From NCBI RefSeq assembly GCF_015352455.1, contig NZ_JADKPN010000003.1, positions 62,001 through 126,000 on the forward strand: DNA of 64,000 nucleotides, written 5' to 3'. Within the stretch, counting starts at the first letter, position 1; every line of letters starts with the position of its first letter. The notes beneath the pieces were generated by a model. That model ran no database searches. It was not told where the DNA came from and worked only from the letters and a program-made list of their open reading frames with translations. Both the position numbers and the translations under genes were made by a program. This document shows, one piece after another, positions 18,763-27,772 of the stretch. This stretch comes from Nocardioides islandensis (GTDB lineage: Bacteria > Actinomycetota > Actinomycetes > Propionibacteriales > Nocardioidaceae).

Positions 18763-20766
18763 ATCGACACCAACACGGCGCCGGCCCCGGACGACGAGGC
18801 GGTCCACGTCCCGGGTCGGGTCCAGGGCCGTCGGCGGTCGTGGCGGTGGCGCGGTTCGTGGGCCGACACCTTCGAGGTGGCCCTGCCGCTCCTGGGCTAT
18901 GCCGTCGTCACCCTGACCGGCGCCACCACCTCGTCGCTGGGCCAGCTGCGGCAGGACCCCGCGACCCCTCTCGCCCACCAGTGGGGCACACCGCTGCCCA
19001 TCCGGGAGGACGAGTGGCTCACCCAGACCCCCATCGCGCTGGAGACGCTGGTCCACGGCGCGGCGCAGGCGCCGTACCTCAGCCAGGCGCCCGACCTGGT
19101 CGACCAGATCTCCTCGGGCGGCGGGTTCAGCTCCGTGCTGTTCTTCGACGGCAACCTGCTGCGGCTGGGCGCGTGGCTGCCGGACGCGATGCTCTTCGCG
19201 GCGTACTCGGCGTTCCCGTGGCTGCTGCTGTTCCTCACCCTGCCGCGTCTGCTGCGTCGCCTGGGGGCGACGCGGCCGATGTCCTGGCTCGGCGTCGCAC
19301 TCTGCTTCCTGGCGCCGGCCACCCTGTGGTGGTCCTTCACCCCGATCCGCATCCTGGGCTTCGCCGCCGCCGGCTGCTACCTGCTGTTCCTCGCCCGGGA
19401 CCAGCTCGCGGCCCGTCGCCACCTCGTGGGCGTGCTGCTCGCGGGGATCGGGGGACTGTGCCTGGCGAGGCTGGCCAGCTTCTACGTCCCGTGGTCCCTG
19501 ACCATCGGCGTCCCGCTGGTGCTCGCATCCGGCTGGTACCTGGTCCGCGAGCGGGCCGACCGGCGGGTCTCCCTGACGACGATCGGCGTCGGCGCGGTGA
19601 TCGCGGTGGCCGTCTTCGCGGGGGTGCTCTGGGAGAACTGGGCGGCGTTGCACGCCGAGCTCACCACCGTCTACCCCGGCCTGCGCCGGGTGACCGGGCA
19701 GCCGCAGCCACCCTTCCTGCTCTTCGGGGCGCCCGGGCTCGGCGACCTCGAGGACGACCCCTTCCCGGTGCTGAACAACCAGAGCGAGATCTCCTCGGCC
19801 TTCCTGGTCTGCGGCGTGTGGGCTGCCGTCGTGTGGTCGGCGGCCCGCCGTGCGGCGACGCGTCCGCAGTGGGCGGCCGTCACGAGCCTGGCCGTCCTGA
19901 CGGTGGTCATCACCTCGTGGGCGGCCGTGTCCTGGGGGGTCGTCGGCGAGCACGTGCCGCTCCTGAACGCCCTCCAGTCGATCCGGGCGGCCCAGACGGC
20001 CGGCTACCCCGCCGCGCTCATGCTCTGCCTCGTGCTGTCGCGCCTGGAGGCCGGCACCGCACGACAGGCCGGCTACGCCGCCGTGCTCTGCTTCGCCGTG
20101 ACGGCGTACGGCGTCAGCGACCTCCAGCGCACCCTCCCGAGCTTGGGTCTCGTGCAGGTGTGGGTCAGCGTGGCCGCCGTGGCCGCCCTGGTCTGGTGCC
20201 TGACCCGCTGGCCGCGACGGGCCTGGCCGGTGGCCGCCACGACCGCCCTGCTGGTGGTGGCCGGTTACAACGCGAACCCCGTGGTGTTCGGGCTCGGCGA
20301 CCTGCGCGGCTCGGAGGCAGCCCACAAGATGCACGCCTACGCCGTCGCGGCGGAAGCCGACGGGAGCCGCTGGGTCGCCGTCGTGCCGGAGGACACCGCG
20401 CTCCTCGCGGCGAACGGCGTCCCGACCGTCACCGGGTACCAACGGACGGGTCCGGTGGTGTCCCGCTGGGAGCAGCTCGACCCCGACCACACCTACGAGG
20501 AGGCGTGGAACCGTGGCGTCAGCTACGTGCTGATGGCGTTCACGCTGCCCGAGGGCTCGCCGGAGGACGCCCTGGCCGTCATCAGCGCGCCCGGTCCGGC
20601 CCTCATCTCGATCGCGATCCTGCCGTGCCGGCTGGCGGAGACCTCCCTCGGCGTCACCCACGTGCTGACGCCCTACGTCATGCACAGCAGGTGCGTCCGG
20701 GAGATCGACACGCTCACCTGGAACGGGCAGCCGCGGTACGTCTACGAGCTGGTCAGGGACGGGTGA
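18763..20766 (+). CDS. Large polytopic membrane protein, possible non-canonical ATC start
   Basis: A protein of 667 residues if started at ATC 18763, or 629 from GTG 18877. It has about 12 to 13 membrane segments and a C-terminal soluble domain that ends near a conserved-looking REIDTLTWNGQPRYVYEL stretch, like other glycan-cluster membrane proteins. No ATG, GTG or TTG lies between the in-frame stop at 18718 and 18877. ATC at 18763 has AGGAG 6 nt upstream and adds a basic cytoplasmic tail before the first helix, whereas GTG 18877 has no clear ribosome site and starts inside the helix. Function unknown; probably part of polymer assembly. The end overlaps the convergent GT2 gene by 14 bp. Confidence 0.72.
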   Translation: MDTNTAPAPDDEAVHVPGRVQGRRRSWRWRGSWADTFEVALPLLGYAVVTLTGATTSSLGQLRQDPATPLAHQWGTPLPIREDEWLTQTPIALETLVHGAAQAPYLSQAPDLVDQISSGGGFSSVLFFDGNLLRLGAWLPDAMLFAAYSAFPWLLLFLTLPRLLRRLGATRPMSWLGVALCFLAPATLWWSFTPIRILGFAAAGCYLLFLARDQLAARRHLVGVLLAGIGGLCLARLASFYVPWSLTIGVPLVLASGWYLVRERADRRVSLTTIGVGAVIAVAVFAGVLWENWAALHAELTTVYPGLRRVTGQPQPPFLLFGAPGLGDLEDDPFPVLNNQSEISSAFLVCGVWAAVVWSAARRAATRPQWAAVTSLAVLTVVITSWAAVSWGVVGEHVPLLNALQSIRAAQTAGYPAALMLCLVLSRLEAGTARQAGYAAVLCFAVTAYGVSDLQRTLPSLGLVQVWVSVAAVAALVWCLTRWPRRAWPVAATTALLVVAGYNANPVVFGLGDLRGSEAAHKMHAYAVAAEADGSRWVAVVPEDTALLAANGVPTVTGYQRTGPVVSRWEQLDPDHTYEEAWNRGVSYVLMAFTLPEGSPEDALAVISAPGPALISIAILPCRLAETSLGVTHVLTPYVMHSRCVREIDTLTWNGQPRYVYELVRDG

Positions 20767-21793
20767 CGCTCACGCGCAGCACGCGGCGCGCGACGGCCCA
20801 GTAGCCCCGCGACGCGACGCGGAGCGGGGCCGGCGCGGCCAGTCCGGTCGACTCTCCCGGTGCGAAGTCGCCGGTGAGCAGCCGCAGCACCTCCCGGTCG
20901 GGCACGCGACGGGACTCCTGCACCAGCCGTCGCCGCCCGGCGACCTCACCACGATGCTGGAGCAGCCACCACCAGCCGCGCGCCTTCTCGCGGAACCACC
21001 CCTGCCGCAGTGCCACGAGGGCGACGGCGGCGTCCAGCGCGACCAGCACCGGGAGCAGCACGAGGAGGGTACGGCGCTCGTACAGCGTCGCGACCAGGAA
21101 GAGCCGGTTGCGCTCCAGCAGGTAGCTCTTGAGGGGGTTGCGGGAGAACTCGTAGCGGTGCAGCACCACGGCGTCGGGCACGTAACGCACCCGCCAGCCG
21201 TGCTGCCAGGTGCGCAGCGACAGCTCGGCGTCCTCGCAGTAGGCGAACATCGGCTCGCAGAAGCCACCGAGCTCGGCGAACCGGTCGGCGCGCACGGCGG
21301 TCGCGGCGCCGGTCGCGGACGCCACGTCCTGCGGCGTCGCGTGGTCGGCGGCCGGCTCGCCCAGCCCGCCGGCCCAGCTGAGCCCCGTGAAGTGGACCGG
21401 GTTGCCGGCGGAGTTCATCACGTCCGGCTCGTCGTAGAGGCGCAGCGAGCCGCTCGCCAGGCCGACCGTCTCGTCCTCGAGCGCGTCGGCCAGGGCGCGC
21501 AGGGCCCCGGGCCGGACGACGGCGTCGCCGTTCACGAACGCGAGCACGGGCGACTCGGCGTGGCGGGCGCCGAGGTTGCAGCCGCCGGCGAACCCGGTGT
21601 TGGTGCCCGGCGTGACCACGGTGACGCCGGTGACGTCGCGCAGCCGCTCGACCGCGTCGGTGGTGCAGCCGTTGTCGACGAGCACCACGTCGACGTCCGC
21701 ACCGGCCGAGTCGAGGAGGGCGTGGACGCACTCGCCGAGGACCGGTTCGGCGCCGTAGGCGAGGACGACCGCCGTGACCCGCGGCCCCGTCAT
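20753..21793 (-). CDS. GT2 glycosyltransferase, rhamnosyltransferase-like
   Basis: The 346-residue protein has a GT-A fold: TAVVLAYG near the start, VDNGCTTD, the GFAGGCNLGAR loop, a degenerate DxD region (FVNGDAVVRPG) and FAYCEDAELSLRTWQHGW, the acceptor-side motif common in rhamnosyl and galactofuranosyl transferases. The C-terminal third is partly hydrophobic (around residues 240-265), suggesting membrane association. It is the last gene of the minus-strand run from 24.5 kb and probably adds a sugar to a lipid-linked chain. Confidence 0.87.
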   Translation of the reverse strand: MTGPRVTAVVLAYGAEPVLGECVHALLDSAGADVDVVLVDNGCTTDAVERLRDVTGVTVVTPGTNTGFAGGCNLGARHAESPVLAFVNGDAVVRPGALRALADALEDETVGLASGSLRLYDEPDVMNSAGNPVHFTGLSWAGGLGEPAADHATPQDVASATGAATAVRADRFAELGGFCEPMFAYCEDAELSLRTWQHGWRVRYVPDAVVLHRYEFSRNPLKSYLLERNRLFLVATLYERRTLLVLLPVLVALDAAVALVALRQGWFREKARGWWWLLQHRGEVAGRRRLVQESRRVPDREVLRLLTGDFAPGESTGLAAPAPLRVASRGYWAVARRVLRVSVTRP

Positions 21794-21803
21794 GGGGTGG
21801 GGC

Positions 21804-22175
21804 TCATCGTGCCTGCTGCACCTCGGTGTCGTCCTCGCCGGTGGCGCGCTGGATCTCCAGGCGCAGCAGGCCGACTTCTTCGGCCAGGGTCCGGGTGCGC
21901 TCCTCGAGACGGCCGAGCTCGTAGCTGTGCTGGAGCGTGAGCAGGAGCAGGACGACGGAGGCGACGAAGAAGAGGAGGTTCGAGGGGAGGCTCAGGCCGA
22001 GCAGGTCGGTGGCCCAGCCGAGCAGGCCCGGGAACACCGCGACCACGACGGCGGCCAGCGCGATCAGGAACCAGATGAGGGCGTACTTCTCGCGCAGCCG
22101 GTGCCGGCGCAGCATCTCGAAGAGCGTGACCAGGATGGCCACCGCCATGGCGAGGCCGAGAAGGTTGGCGCCCAT
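21804..22175 (-). CDS. DUF2304 membrane protein
   Basis: The 123-residue protein has three hydrophobic segments (about residues 5-22, 34-54 and 63-85) and a C-terminal amphipathic/coiled-coil tail (about 88-115). It matches the DUF2304 family, which is routinely found beside a DPM1-like GT2 gene, as here. Its ATG overlaps the GT2 stop by one base. The family is thought to help anchor or flip the polyprenyl-phosphate sugar made by the partner; this is not proven. Confidence 0.85.
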   Translation of the reverse strand: MGANLLGLAMAVAILVTLFEMLRRHRLREKYALIWFLIALAAVVVAVFPGLLGWATDLLGLSLPSNLLFFVASVVLLLLTLQHSYELGRLEERTRTLAEEVGLLRLEIQRATGEDDTEVQQAR

Positions 22176-22984
22176 CACGGCCTCCCGACCGATTGGCCCG
22201 CAGGCAGCGTCACCGTGGTGTCCACGGCCTGCCCGACCGGTTCGTTCGCAGCCACCTGCGTCGGCCAGCGGCGTACCAGGGCGAGGGTCAGCGCCACGAC
22301 GGCGCGGAACAGGTAGATCGCGGCGCGGACGGGTGAGGCGCTGGCCGTGCCGGCGGTCCGCGGCCGCATCTGCACGGGCACCTGGCGGATGGTGCAGCCG
22401 GTGCGCAGCGCGATGACGAGGGACTCGACGGTGTCGCCGAGGTACTCCGCGGGGTAGTGCGCCGCGAAGACGCCGATGGCCCGCCGGTCGGCCGCCCGGA
22501 AGCCGGACGTGGCGTCGTTGACGGTCGTGTGCGCCAGGCGGCTGAGCACCCGGCCCAGCAGCACCATCGCCCAGCGGCGCGGGCCGCGCACGGTGTACGT
22601 CGCGTCCGGCCCGGCGAACCGGGAGCCGATCACGACGTCGGCGTCGTCCAGTGCGGCGACGAGTGTGGGCAGGTAGCTGGGGTCGTGCTGGCCGTCGGCG
22701 TCCACCTGCACGGCGACGTCGTAGTCGTGGCGCTGGGCGTAGCGGAAGCCGGCGCGCATCGCGCCACCGACACCGAGGTTGAAGGGCAGCCGGCAGACCA
22801 GGGCGCCCGCGGCGGCCGCGCGCTGCGCGGTGGCGTCGAGCGAGCCGTCGTCGATGACGAGCACGTCGATCGAGGGGTTGGTGGTCCGGATCTCGTTGAT
22901 CGTGGCGACGACCGAGTCCTGCTCGTTCCACGCGGGGACGATGACCAGCACCCGCGCAGGCGGGGTCGGTGGCATGGGGCGCAT
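22175..22984 (-). CDS. GT2 glycosyltransferase, DPM1-like (polyprenyl-phosphate sugar synthase)
   Basis: The 269-residue enzyme has IVPAWNEQDSV, VIDDGSLD, the FNLGVGGAMRAGF loop and QVDADGQHDPSYLP (the DxD-type metal site), followed by NDATSGFRAADRRAI. These are features of dolichyl/undecaprenyl-phosphate mannose or glucose synthases. No membrane helix is visible, consistent with the adjacent DUF2304 protein providing the membrane part. It probably charges a polyprenyl phosphate with a sugar for GT-C enzymes of the island. Confidence 0.88.
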   Translation of the reverse strand: MRPMPPTPPARVLVIVPAWNEQDSVVATINEIRTTNPSIDVLVIDDGSLDATAQRAAAAGALVCRLPFNLGVGGAMRAGFRYAQRHDYDVAVQVDADGQHDPSYLPTLVAALDDADVVIGSRFAGPDATYTVRGPRRWAMVLLGRVLSRLAHTTVNDATSGFRAADRRAIGVFAAHYPAEYLGDTVESLVIALRTGCTIRQVPVQMRPRTAGTASASPVRAAIYLFRAVVALTLALVRRWPTQVAANEPVGQAVDTTVTLPAGQSVGRP

Positions 22985-23237
22985 GCTAACAACTGCGAGG
23001 CCTCCGCCCCGGCATCGTCGGGGTCGCCTGCGGCGGGCTTGGGACCATGGTCGCCGGCGGCTGCACGAGGAGATCCCGCCGCCTACCCACTCGTCGCTCG
23101 TCCCTCACGACGAGCCGCCAGACCCACCACGGCGGCGGGACCTCCTCGCTCCGCCGCTCGCGGTCCGGTCACGGGAGGGTGGTGGAAGAGCCACCACCCG
23201 CTGCGGTGACCCGCCCCGGTTGGTTGAACAACCGGGC
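22985..23237. repeat. Intergenic region with nested inverted repeats
   Basis: No gene is visible here. It holds one copy of the 18-mer CGCCTGCGGCGGGCTTGG (23025-23042). A 17-bp imperfect inverted repeat follows (23067-23083 with 23131-23147), enclosing CTCGTCG/CGACGAG (23090-23096 with 23108-23114). A 9-bp perfect hairpin, GGGTGGTGG/CCACCACCC, is at 23177-23199. The last hairpin (23215-23236) is listed separately as a terminator. Confidence 0.75.
23215..23236 (-). terminator. Hairpin after the membrane protein gene
   Basis: The 8-bp arms CCCGGTTG (23215-23222) and CAACCGGG (23229-23236) enclose a 6-nt loop. It starts 1 bp past the stop codon of the minus-strand gene ending at 23238. No long T run is present, as is common in actinobacteria. 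Confidence 0.65.
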
Positions 23238-24548
23238 TCACGTGAGGAGGTTGACGATCGACAGGGCGGCCAGGAGGAGGAGTGCGCGGCCGTGCGCGGG
23301 GGCCCGGAAGGCCCAGGCCGTCACGGCGGCGATCCCGGGCAGCAGGGCGTAGCCGTAGCGCGGAGACAGCTGGAAGTAGAGGTGGTTGGCGTAGAAGTTG
23401 AGCGCGACCAGCAGGAACGGGCTGACGAGCACCATGACCAGCAGGCCCAGGCCGAGGGCGCTCACGCGGGGGCGGTTGCGCAGGGCCAGTGCGGCCACCA
23501 GGACGCCGGCGGCGAAGACCCCGGACGTCACGGTCACCACGAACGAGTTGGTGCCGTCGGCCAGGAAGCCGGGCTGCCAGTTGCCCGTGCCGGGGCTGAA
23601 GAAGGTGTAGAGCATCTGCTCCCAGATGGCGCCCCAGTCGACCTTGTCCGCGTGCAGCAGGACGTTGATCGGGATGGTGTCGGGGTCGACCAGCCCCGAC
23701 CTCTGGAAGCGCAGGCCCCAGACGAACGAGATCACGCCGAACACCGCCAGGCAGCCGGCCGCCGCGAGCAGGCCAGGCCGGAGCCGGCGCTGTTCGGGGT
23801 CGCGGGCGAGCAGCGGGCGCACGACCAGGTAGACGATCACCGCGCCCACGGCGGCGAACGCGGTGAACTTGGTGACCGCGGCGAGGGCCACGGCGCCGAG
23901 CAGGAGCAGCAGCCGCCGTCGCGACCCGTCGTACGTGAGGGCGGCGATCATGGCCAGCCCGCTGGTGACGGCGGTCGCGGTGTCTGGGCCCATGGTCCCG
24001 GCCGAGGCCACGACCGTCGGTGAGAGCCCCGTGAACACGGCCGCGGCCGCGGCCGTCGCGGTCGGGACGCCGAGCCGGCGGGCCAGCAGGTGGATCACCA
24101 CCATCAGCGCGGTCAGCCACAGGGCTCCGATCGCGCGGGACACGTCCCACAGCGACCAGGGCGTCACCTTCACGACCGGTCGCGCGATCACGGCGGTGAC
24201 GCCGTAGTAGAGCGGCGGCGTGCTGCCCGCGGTCGAGAAGCCGTCTCCGGGGAACTTCTTCGCGACGTAGGGGCCGCCGCAGTCGGGCACCCTCAGCGGG
24301 TACTCCGGCCCCATCGTGCGGCAGGCCCACTCGTCGAGCCCCTCGGGCGAGATCGTCTCGCCGTTGACCGGCACGTGCGGGAAGTCGTGGATGTAGTCGA
24401 AGTGGACGACCTCGTCGATGGGTGACGGGTACGGGTAGTGGTGCATCACCAGGCCGACCCCGACCGCCGAGCACGCCAGGTACAGGACGAGCAGGAGCAC
24501 GGCGCCGCGACGTCGCACGAGCTGCTGCCGCAGCGGGTGCGTCGTCAT
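23238..24548 (-). CDS. DUF2142-like polytopic membrane protein, second paralogue
   Basis: The 436-residue protein has an N-terminal helix followed by YPSPIDEVVHFDYIHDF, an extracytoplasmic loop with paired cysteines (DEWACRTMG and VPDCGG), and about ten hydrophobic segments. It resembles the protein at 17183-18556 in layout and in the DE-x-x-H motif. Only 7 nt separate it from the epimerase upstream, so it is probably in the same transcript. A lipid-linked sugar transfer role is inferred from the family and the context. Confidence 0.8.
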   Translation of the reverse strand: MTTHPLRQQLVRRRGAVLLLVLYLACSAVGVGLVMHHYPYPSPIDEVVHFDYIHDFPHVPVNGETISPEGLDEWACRTMGPEYPLRVPDCGGPYVAKKFPGDGFSTAGSTPPLYYGVTAVIARPVVKVTPWSLWDVSRAIGALWLTALMVVIHLLARRLGVPTATAAAAAVFTGLSPTVVASAGTMGPDTATAVTSGLAMIAALTYDGSRRRLLLLLGAVALAAVTKFTAFAAVGAVIVYLVVRPLLARDPEQRRLRPGLLAAAGCLAVFGVISFVWGLRFQRSGLVDPDTIPINVLLHADKVDWGAIWEQMLYTFFSPGTGNWQPGFLADGTNSFVVTVTSGVFAAGVLVAALALRNRPRVSALGLGLLVMVLVSPFLLVALNFYANHLYFQLSPRYGYALLPGIAAVTAWAFRAPAHGRALLLLAALSIVNLLT

Positions 24549-24555
24549 CGACCGG

Positions 24556-25626
24556 TCAGAGCTTCCCGTCGGCCACGGCCTGCGTGACCCACGGGATGAC
24601 CTCGTCGAGCATGTCGTCGAGGGTCGTGGTGCACTCGAAGCCGAGCACCTCGCGCGCCTTGGTGACGTCCGGCACGCGCTTCTGCACGTCGTACTCGTAG
24701 GCCGGGTCGCTGACGATCCGCAGCGGCACGTCCGGGCCCTTGATCTTGCGCCAGATCACCTCCGCGAGCTCGCGCACCGACGTCGACTCCGGGGTGGAGA
24801 TGTTGAAGTCGTTGTTGAACGCGGCGTCCTGCTCCATGCACTCGACGATGCCGCGCGCGAGGTCGCCACCGTAGGTGTAGTGCCGGATCTGGTTGCCCTC
24901 GCCGAGGATGTGGAGCGGGTCCTGCCCCTTGACGATCTTCTGCACCAGGTCGGGCACCACGTGGCTCATGGCCAGCTTGACGTTGCCCGAGTCGATCTCG
25001 ACGTCGCCGAGCGCGCGTCCCTCGCCGATGCCGACGCAGTTGAACGGGCGCACGATCGTGTACGGCAGCTCGTACTGTTCCCACGCGGCCTTGGCGAAGT
25101 ACTCGACGGCCAGCTTCTGGAAGCCGTACGACGAGAGCGGCGGCGGGATCTTCCGCTCGTCGCCCTCCTTCGACGGCCAGTGCTCGGTGGACTCGAACAC
25201 CATCGAGCTGGAGAGGTAGGTGACCTTCTTCAGCTTGCCGTGCTGGTGCGCCTCGATGGCGGCGTCGCACTGCGAGGCCATGATCCGCTCGTTGGTGGCC
25301 AGCAGGTCGTAGGCGTAGGCGTGGAAGTAGGAGATGCCGCCGATGAGTGCGGCGCCGGCGATCAGGTGGTCGCAGTCCGACAACAGCTTCTTCATCACGT
25401 CGACGTTGCGGACGTCGTCCTCGACGAAGTAGTAGTCCGGGTGGTTGTCGTAGGACTTCTCGACCGGCCCGTACTTCGAGTAGTTGTCGATGCCGACCAC
25501 GGAGTAGCCACGGCCCAGCAGCTCCTCGACGACGTACCCGCCGATGAAGCCGGCGGAGCCGGAGACGAGGACCTTGCCCTTGCTCGCGGTCGTCCCGGTG
25601 CTTGTCCCTGGGGTTGTCTCAGTCAT
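24556..25626 (-). CDS. NAD-dependent epimerase/dehydratase (extended SDR)
   Basis: The 356-residue protein has the Rossmann motif GSAGFIG near residue 22, a catalytic SSS (within YLSSSMVF) and a YGFQK motif (Tyr-x-x-x-Lys), then RPFNCVG and the YTYGGDLARGI region. It should epimerise, reduce or dehydrate a nucleotide sugar in the cytosol. The neighbouring UDP-sugar dehydrogenase suggests a UDP-uronate-type substrate, but the exact reaction is open. It sits between the GT2 gene (22-bp gap) and the membrane protein gene in the same orientation. Confidence 0.88.
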   Translation of the reverse strand: MTETTPGTSTGTTASKGKVLVSGSAGFIGGYVVEELLGRGYSVVGIDNYSKYGPVEKSYDNHPDYYFVEDDVRNVDVMKKLLSDCDHLIAGAALIGGISYFHAYAYDLLATNERIMASQCDAAIEAHQHGKLKKVTYLSSSMVFESTEHWPSKEGDERKIPPPLSSYGFQKLAVEYFAKAAWEQYELPYTIVRPFNCVGIGEGRALGDVEIDSGNVKLAMSHVVPDLVQKIVKGQDPLHILGEGNQIRHYTYGGDLARGIVECMEQDAAFNNDFNISTPESTSVRELAEVIWRKIKGPDVPLRIVSDPAYEYDVQKRVPDVTKAREVLGFECTTTLDDMLDEVIPWVTQAVADGKL

Positions 25627-25648
25627 GTGATCTGCGTGTTCCGTTCGT

Positions 25649-26410
25649 CTACTTGGAGGTGGAGTTGCGTGCGGCGATCGCGGCGCTCTGGCGCTTCAGC
25701 TCCTCGACGGAGAGGCGCGGCCCGAACGCGAAGCGGTACCAGCGCAGGTACTTGGGGATCCACGCCTTCAGCTCGAAGTTGGAGTCCCCGTCCGTCCGGT
25801 CCAGCCAGATCGTGGAGATCTCGGCCACCGGCCGACGCAGCCGCCGCGCCTTGGCGGTGAGCTCGAGCCCGATCTCGAAGCCGGTCTGGCTGTCGATGCC
25901 GACCTCGCGGATGAAGTCGGTCGAGTACGCCTTGAAGCTGTTGGTGGCGTCGTGCGTCCCGACGCGTCCCAGCCGGCTCAGTGACAGTCCCGCGGTGCGC
26001 GACAGCATCCCCTTGACCATCGGTCCGCCGACCTGCTGGCCGCCGGGGGAGTAGCGGGACGCCGCGGCGACGACGACACCGCGGTCGATGAGCCGCGCGA
26101 GGTCGTCGATCTGGCGCGGGTCGTCGCTGCCGTCGGCCATCGTCACCACGACGGCCGAGTGACGGGCGTGGTCGATGCCGTAGCGGATGGCGTACGCCGG
26201 CCCGCGGCCGTAGGTGTTGACCAGGGTGGTGAGCCGCGGCTCCTTCTCGGCGTACGCCTGGAGCACCGGGACGGTGGAGTCCTCCTCGAAGTCGACGACG
26301 ACGAGGACCTCGCACTCGAGCTCGACCGCGTCGAACATCCGGTCCAGCACCGGGATGATCGCGTCGCCCTCGTTGTACGCCGGGATGACGACGGAGACGG
26401 CGAGGGTCAC
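25649..26410 (-). CDS. GT2 glycosyltransferase
   Basis: The 253-residue protein starts at GTG 26410, overlapping the stop of the dehydrogenase gene (GTGA). A longer frame upstream exists only as antisense-like extension inside that gene. Motifs: SVVIPAYNEGDAI, VVVDFEEDST, RGPAYAIRYGID and MADGSDDP, the last as the DxD-like metal site. A C-terminal basic/aromatic segment (KYLRWYRFAFG) could touch the membrane. It resembles the polyprenyl-phosphate or inner-core GT2 enzymes of such clusters. Sugar and acceptor are unknown. Confidence 0.86.
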   Translation of the reverse strand: MTLAVSVVIPAYNEGDAIIPVLDRMFDAVELECEVLVVVDFEEDSTVPVLQAYAEKEPRLTTLVNTYGRGPAYAIRYGIDHARHSAVVVTMADGSDDPRQIDDLARLIDRGVVVAAASRYSPGGQQVGGPMVKGMLSRTAGLSLSRLGRVGTHDATNSFKAYSTDFIREVGIDSQTGFEIGLELTAKARRLRRPVAEISTIWLDRTDGDSNFELKAWIPKYLRWYRFAFGPRLSVEELKRQSAAIAARNSTSK

Positions 26411-27612
26411 AGCGTGCTGCCCCGTCCGAGGAAGTTCCACACGTCGGCGACCGGCTTGTCGGTCACCAGGTCGCGGTAGGCCCGGTGGGGCGCGGCCAGG
26501 ATGAGGATGTCGCTCTGCTCCAGGACGGTCTCGAGGGGCTTCAGCGTCGGGTCCACCGTGACGTACGGGTCGGTGCACAGCACGTCGCCGGCCCGGAACT
26601 CCAGGATCCGCTTGAGCTTGTAGGACAGCGACGAGCGGATGTCGTCGCTCTCCCCCTTGAACGCCATGCCGAGGATGCCGACGGTCTTGGTGCTCAGGTC
26701 GTGGGTGCGCTCGAGCTGGGACACGATGTAGAGCGGGAGGCCCTCGTTGACCAGCATCGCGGCGTGGCCCAGCTGGAACGAGTTGTCGGTGAACGCGGCC
26801 AGCTGCATGGTGTCCTTGAAGAGGCACGGCCCCGCGGCGAGCCCTGCGCCGGGCATGTCCGCAGCGCGCGGGTAGTCGTAGGCCAGCGCCTTGCGGATCT
26901 TGTCGAAGTCCAGGCCGTGGTCGTTGGCCATGATGTAGAACTGGTTGGCCGCGGCGAACTTGATGTAGCGCCAGGTGTTCGTGAACAGCTTGGCGAGCTC
27001 GGCCTCCTCGGGCTCGAGCTCCACCGTCGAGTCGGTGAGGTTCTTGAACAGCGACGCCGCGCGGTCGCGGGCCCGGGTCGTGCGCCCGGACACGATCTGG
27101 GGAAGCGAGAAGAGCTCCTCCATGGCCTTGCCCTCGGCGATGCGCTCGGGGCAGAAGGCCACGTCGACGTTGACGCCGGACTCCTCGAACATGTGCTCCA
27201 CGCCGCGGGTGACACCGGGGTACACGGTGCTGCGCAGCACGAGCAGCTGGCCGTCGCGGAAGTGCGACATGCTGCTGAGCAGCGCGCGCTTGACCGCGCG
27301 CGGGTCGGGGTTGAGGTGCTCGTCGACCGGCGTGCCGATGACGACGACCACGGCCTCGGCCTCGGAGAGGACGTTCGCGTCCGTGGTGACGTACAGCTTG
27401 TCGTCGGCGATCGCCTTGGCGAGCACCTCTTCGGCGCCGTCCTCGCGGAACGGCAGGCGGCCCGAGCTGACGAGCTCGACCGCGCGGGCGTCGATGTCGT
27501 GGATGGCGACCTTGAGCCCGCGGGAGGCGAAGGCGACGGCCAGCGGCAGGCCCACGTGGCCGCAGCCACCGACCACTACGACGTCGTAGGTGAAGTCGGG
27601 TGAAACAGGCAC
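26407..27612 (-). CDS. UDP-glucose/UDP-ManNAc-type 6-dehydrogenase
   Basis: The 401-residue protein has an N-terminal NAD-binding motif GGCGHVGLPLA, the VVVIGTPVDEH segment, and the catalytic region PGAGLAAGPCLFKD with the nucleophilic Cys and the Lys that position the sugar. A C-terminal UDP-binding domain follows (GMAFKGESDDIRSS). It oxidises a UDP-hexose twice to a UDP-uronic acid, giving an acidic building block. It heads the minus-strand run of genes from 27.6 down to 20.7 kb. The exact UDP-sugar is not determined. Confidence 0.9.
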   Translation of the reverse strand: MPVSPDFTYDVVVVGGCGHVGLPLAVAFASRGLKVAIHDIDARAVELVSSGRLPFREDGAEEVLAKAIADDKLYVTTDANVLSEAEAVVVVIGTPVDEHLNPDPRAVKRALLSSMSHFRDGQLLVLRSTVYPGVTRGVEHMFEESGVNVDVAFCPERIAEGKAMEELFSLPQIVSGRTTRARDRAASLFKNLTDSTVELEPEEAELAKLFTNTWRYIKFAAANQFYIMANDHGLDFDKIRKALAYDYPRAADMPGAGLAAGPCLFKDTMQLAAFTDNSFQLGHAAMLVNEGLPLYIVSQLERTHDLSTKTVGILGMAFKGESDDIRSSLSYKLKRILEFRAGDVLCTDPYVTVDPTLKPLETVLEQSDILILAAPHRAYRDLVTDKPVADVWNFLGRGSTL

Positions 27613-27731
27613 GCGTGGTCCTCTTCGCTCACATGTGCGCTCGTCCTGAGGCAGGTCGGCACGCTGGACAGATGCGCTGGGAGTCTAGGTCAGATCCGTC
27701 TCGTCGACCCCAATCGCCGACGTGCCACGAC

Positions 27732-27755
27732 GCCCTCCCGCTCCCGCCGGAGGGC
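27732..27755 (-). terminator. Hairpin after the GT-C-like membrane gene
   Basis: The arms GCCCTCC (27732-27738) and GGAGGGC (27749-27755) enclose a 10-nt loop, 18 bp past the stop of the minus-strand gene at 27773. It would separate that gene from the dehydrogenase gene that starts at 27612. Confidence 0.5.
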
Positions 27756-27772
27756 AGTGCGACGCCTCGCCG

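Noticed and set aside
18553..20685. A 710-codon minus-strand frame opposite the large membrane protein
   Set aside because: The plus-strand frame has regular hydrophobic segments and matches the cluster context; the minus-strand translation is charged, low-complexity and motif-free.
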